In this document: in pieces, positions 32,833 to 34,826 of the stretch
Numbering within the stretch: the first letter of the stretch is position 1
Layout of the letters: every line of letters begins with the position of its first letter
Origin: CAZWLD01 sp964634685
GTDB lineage: Bacteria > Bacillota_I > Bacilli_A > Acholeplasmatales > JAEDCM01
Direction: 5' to 3'
Assembly (NCBI GenBank): GCA_964634685.1
Contig: CAZWLD010000019.1
Location: 1-34,826, forward strand
Length of the DNA stretch: 34,826 nt
The notes under the pieces: generated by a model
The model's database searches: none
What the model was told of the DNA's origin: nothing
The model's input: the letters and a program-made list of their open reading frames with translations, nothing else
Translations under genes and position numbers: made by a program

Positions 32833-34443
32833 CTAATTTTTTTCAAAAAATTTTATAGATGCGCCAATAAAGTCTCTAAATAGGGGATGTGGACGGTTTG
32901 GACGCGATAAAAACTCCGGGTGAAATTGACAAGCCACAAAATATGGATGGTCCTTTAATTCAACTATTTCAACCAAATTTGTTTGGGGATTATAGCCACT
33001 TACAATCATCCCATTTTCTTCTAGCATTGCTCGATAATTGTTGTTGAATTCATAACGATGGCGGTGTCTTTCCCTAATAGCTTCACTTTGATAAGCCTGA
33101 TAAGCCTTTGTATCCTTTACAACATTGCAGTCATATAAACCAAGGCGAAGCGTTCCTCCCATCGTAATACCATTATATTGATCAGGCAAATAATCGATGA
33201 TTGGATTTTTAGTATCAGGATCGATTTCTGTTGAATTTGCATCAGCTAATCCTAAAACATTTTTCGCAAATTCAATAGTTGCGAGCTGCATACCAAAGCA
33301 TATTCCTAAATAAGGTATTTTATGCACACGAGCATATTCAATTGCCAACATTTTCCCCTCTGCCCCTCTTTGGCCAAAACCACCTGGAACCAAAATACCT
33401 TGACAAGAAGACATTTCCTCCTCAATATTATCTTTAGTTAAATCTTGTGCTGGAATCCATTTAATGTTAATTTTGTAATTATGATAATATCCAGCATGGC
33501 GCAATGCTTCCGCTACTGATAAATAAGCGTCATGCAATTGAACATATTTACCAACTAATCCAATTGTAATTTCTTTTTTTAAATTCTTTATAACATCAAT
33601 TAGATGATTCCATTCGGTCATATCACATTCCTTGGTTTCAAATCCAAAATGATTTACCACAATATCATCTAAGCCTTGATTATGAAGATTAGTCACGACC
33701 TCATATAAAATCTTCGCATCAACTGCTTCAAAAACACATTCCTTTTTAACATCACAGAACATTGCAATTTTGCTCTTAACATCATCATCGATATGAACCT
33801 CAGTACGCAATATAATAATATCTGGCTGAATTCCTAAGCCTCTGAGCTCCTTAACGCTATGCTGGGTTGGCTTCGTCTTAATTTCTTCAGCTGCCCTTAA
33901 GTAAGGAACTAAGGTATTATGAATATATAACGTATTCTCTTCACCAAAATCACGACGAGCCTGACGAATCGCCTCAAGGAATGGCAATGATTCAATATCA
34001 CCAACCGTTCCTCCGATTTCGGTGATAATTACATCGGCTTCACTTGACAAAGCTGCTTGAACAAGCTTATTTTTAATCTCATTAGTGATATGAGGAATAA
34101 CTTGAACGGTTCTTCCTAAATAATCTCCTCTTCGTTCCTTTTCAATAACGGATTTATAAATTCGACCCGTTGTTATATTTGAATCCTGAGATAGATTTTC
34201 ATCGATAAATCGCTCATAATGGCCTAAATCCAAATCTGTTTCCGCTCCATCATCCGTCACAAAAACCTCGCCATGCTGATAGGGACTCATCGTTCCGGGA
34301 TCAACATTAATATATGGATCAAATTTTTGCATAAATACCTTTAAACCACGGTTTTTTAATAATCTTCCTAAGGAAGAAGCCGCAATGCCCTTGCCAAGGC
34401 TTGAAACAACTCCTCCAGTGACAAAAATAAATTTTGTTTTCAT
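32833..34443 (-). CDS. pyrG: CTP synthase
   Basis: CTP synthase makes CTP from UTP, ATP and glutamine. The start is the ATG at 34443 after AAGGAGAG, giving 536 residues, the usual length; a longer in-frame extension runs through the leader terminator and is not coding. The amidoligase domain begins KFIFVTGGVVSSLGKG and has the DPYINVDPGTM stretch near 40. The class I glutaminase domain has the nucleophile region LGICFGMQLA and the late HPEFLSRP with the catalytic His and Glu. Expression is probably controlled by the leader attenuator at 34473-34519. Confidence 0.97.
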   Translation of the reverse strand: MKTKFIFVTGGVVSSLGKGIAASSLGRLLKNRGLKVFMQKFDPYINVDPGTMSPYQHGEVFVTDDGAETDLDLGHYERFIDENLSQDSNITTGRIYKSVIEKERRGDYLGRTVQVIPHITNEIKNKLVQAALSSEADVIITEIGGTVGDIESLPFLEAIRQARRDFGEENTLYIHNTLVPYLRAAEEIKTKPTQHSVKELRGLGIQPDIIILRTEVHIDDDVKSKIAMFCDVKKECVFEAVDAKILYEVVTNLHNQGLDDIVVNHFGFETKECDMTEWNHLIDVIKNLKKEITIGLVGKYVQLHDAYLSVAEALRHAGYYHNYKINIKWIPAQDLTKDNIEEEMSSCQGILVPGGFGQRGAEGKMLAIEYARVHKIPYLGICFGMQLATIEFAKNVLGLADANSTEIDPDTKNPIIDYLPDQYNGITMGGTLRLGLYDCNVVKDTKAYQAYQSEAIRERHRHRYEFNNNYRAMLEENGMIVSGYNPQTNLVEIVELKDHPYFVACQFHPEFLSRPNRPHPLFRDFIGASIKFFEKN

Positions 34444-34472
34444 AAAAATCTCTCCTTCTTCTAATAAAAAAT

Positions 34473-34519
34473 AAAAAAAATCTCCCAAGTGGGAGACATA
34501 ATGCACATAGCGTGTGCCC
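34473..34519 (-). promoter_or_regulatory. pyrG leader with CTP-responsive-type attenuator
   Basis: The predicted transcript starts with GGGC (34519-34516), at the expected distance from the -10. The leader ends in a terminator hairpin: TCTCCC (34491-34496), loop ACTT, GGGAGA (34481-34486), then eight T. In B. subtilis pyrG low CTP causes stuttering that adds extra G residues at such a start; the poly-G then pairs with the pyrimidine-rich 5' arm of the terminator and prevents termination. All parts of that mechanism are present here. Confidence 0.75.
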
Positions 34520-34525
34520 TCATTA

Positions 34526-34554
34526 ATTATATCAAAGCAATTTGTCAACATCAA
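34526..34554 (-). promoter_or_regulatory. pyrG promoter
   Basis: On the minus strand TTGATG (34549-34554) is 17 bp from TATAAT (34526-34531), which is preceded by TGA as an extended -10. The GGGC start follows 6 nt after the -10. A TTGACA at 34543-34548 is only 11 bp from the -10 and is not used in this reading. Confidence 0.65.
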
Positions 34555-34648
34555 GAAAATTTTTATGAAAATAGCTTCCATATTATTACATCTCAAAATG
34601 AAAGAAAATGAAAACTTAAAATTACTTATCCTAATAACTAAATAAAAA

Positions 34649-34691
34649 ACCCTTAAATCTATCTAGTGTCTGACTAGTTCAATTTAAGGGT
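34649..34691 (-). terminator. Long terminator hairpin between the edge gene and pyrG
   Basis: ACCCTTAAAT (34649-34658) pairs with ATTTAAGGGT (34682-34691), and an inner CTAGT/ACTAG helix (34663-34667 with 34673-34677) caps it. On the minus strand it is followed by TTTTTATTT. It ends the leftward transcript coming from the window edge. Confidence 0.8.
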
Positions 34692-34706
34692 ACATTACGT
34701 TAAGAC

Positions 34707-34826
34707 CTATTCGTAATATTTTTCGTAATCATCCATGATGTCGGTATATTCATCCTCATCAAAGGCTGTATCACCCGAGTTTGCCTCAATTTCTTATTTC
34801 AATTTTAAAATCAACTGAGATTTTAT
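34707..34826 (-). pseudogene. 3' end of an acidic-tailed ORF, possibly rpoE, with an apparent frameshift
   Basis: The last 28 codons before TAG (34707-34709) read EIEANSGDTAF and end in DEYTDIMDDYEKYYE. This acidic tail recalls the RNA polymerase delta subunit RpoE, whose gene lies directly upstream of pyrG in many Bacillota. In the same frame a TAA stands at 34794-34796. The open frame from the window edge (KISVDFKIEI) would join the tail if one A were removed near 34793-34797. The gene may be broken, the sequence may have an error at the contig edge, or the acidic ORF is unrelated. The identity rests on synteny and composition only. Confidence 0.35.

Noticed and set aside
34543..34548. TTGACA as the pyrG -35 element
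   Set aside because: It is only 11 bp from the -10; TTGATG at 34549-34554 has the correct 17-bp spacing.
34444..34596. A 51-residue N-terminal extension of PyrG
   Set aside because: It covers the promoter, the GGGC start and the attenuator hairpin; the ATG at 34443 has a proper ribosome binding site and gives the normal length.

Overview
The window is AT-rich (about one third G+C by eye) chromosomal DNA from a Gram-positive, endospore-forming Bacillota, probably an anaerobe. The evidence is spoIIE, yabP and yabQ, the conserved neighbourhood spoIIE-tilS-hpt-ftsH-rqcP-yabPQ-lysS, AAGGAG-type ribosome binding sites, TTG and ATG starts, and a rubredoxin-tailed flavodiiron protein. tilS ends in TGA, so the standard bacterial code applies rather than the Mollicutes code. 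The genus cannot be named from the sequence alone.

Layout. (1) 1-285: left-edge remnant of a small leftward gene, an 11-bp inverted repeat and a terminator. (2) 286-11480: a conserved core block. maf points left; spoIIE, tilS, hpt, ftsH, rqcP, yabP, yabQ, a flavodiiron/rubredoxin fusion and lysS all point right. tilS/hpt, ftsH/rqcP and yabP/yabQ overlap, so they are probably translationally coupled. (3) 11512-30477: a long leftward accessory block. In order along the window it holds an unknown membrane protein, a MutT-like Nudix enzyme coupled to a PLD/DEAH/DUF3427 helicase, an AlbA/GHKL regulator with a triple 11-bp operator, a Sel1-like repeat protein, a Panacea antitoxin with a frameshifted MqsR-like toxin, a candidate structured RNA, cca with a COG3541 nucleotidyltransferase, a Fic protein, an unknown helical-repeat protein, a broken PEBP gene, a UPF0158-like protein, an HTH protein with an SSB-like C-terminal tip, a MATE transporter, and a Nudix-pyrophosphatase fusion with its unknown partner. 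(4) 30499-34826: leftward core genes fba, a zinc-ribbon Sel1 protein, pyrG with a leader attenuator, and the 3' end of an acidic ORF that may be rpoE.

The two core blocks keep the order and orientation I recall from Bacillus subtilis (lysS rightward; fba, pyrG and rpoE leftward), but they converge on the accessory block. Spo0F, which lies between fba and pyrG in B. subtilis, is absent; a Sel1 protein sits there instead.

Regulation is unusually readable here: a Spo0A-type promoter at spoIIE, a sigma-E-type promoter at yabP, a CTP-sensing-type attenuator at pyrG, and dyad or direct-repeat operators over the promoters of the toxin-antitoxin, Fic, MATE and AlbA/GHKL genes. No CRISPR array, rRNA, tRNA, complete insertion sequence or complete prophage was seen.
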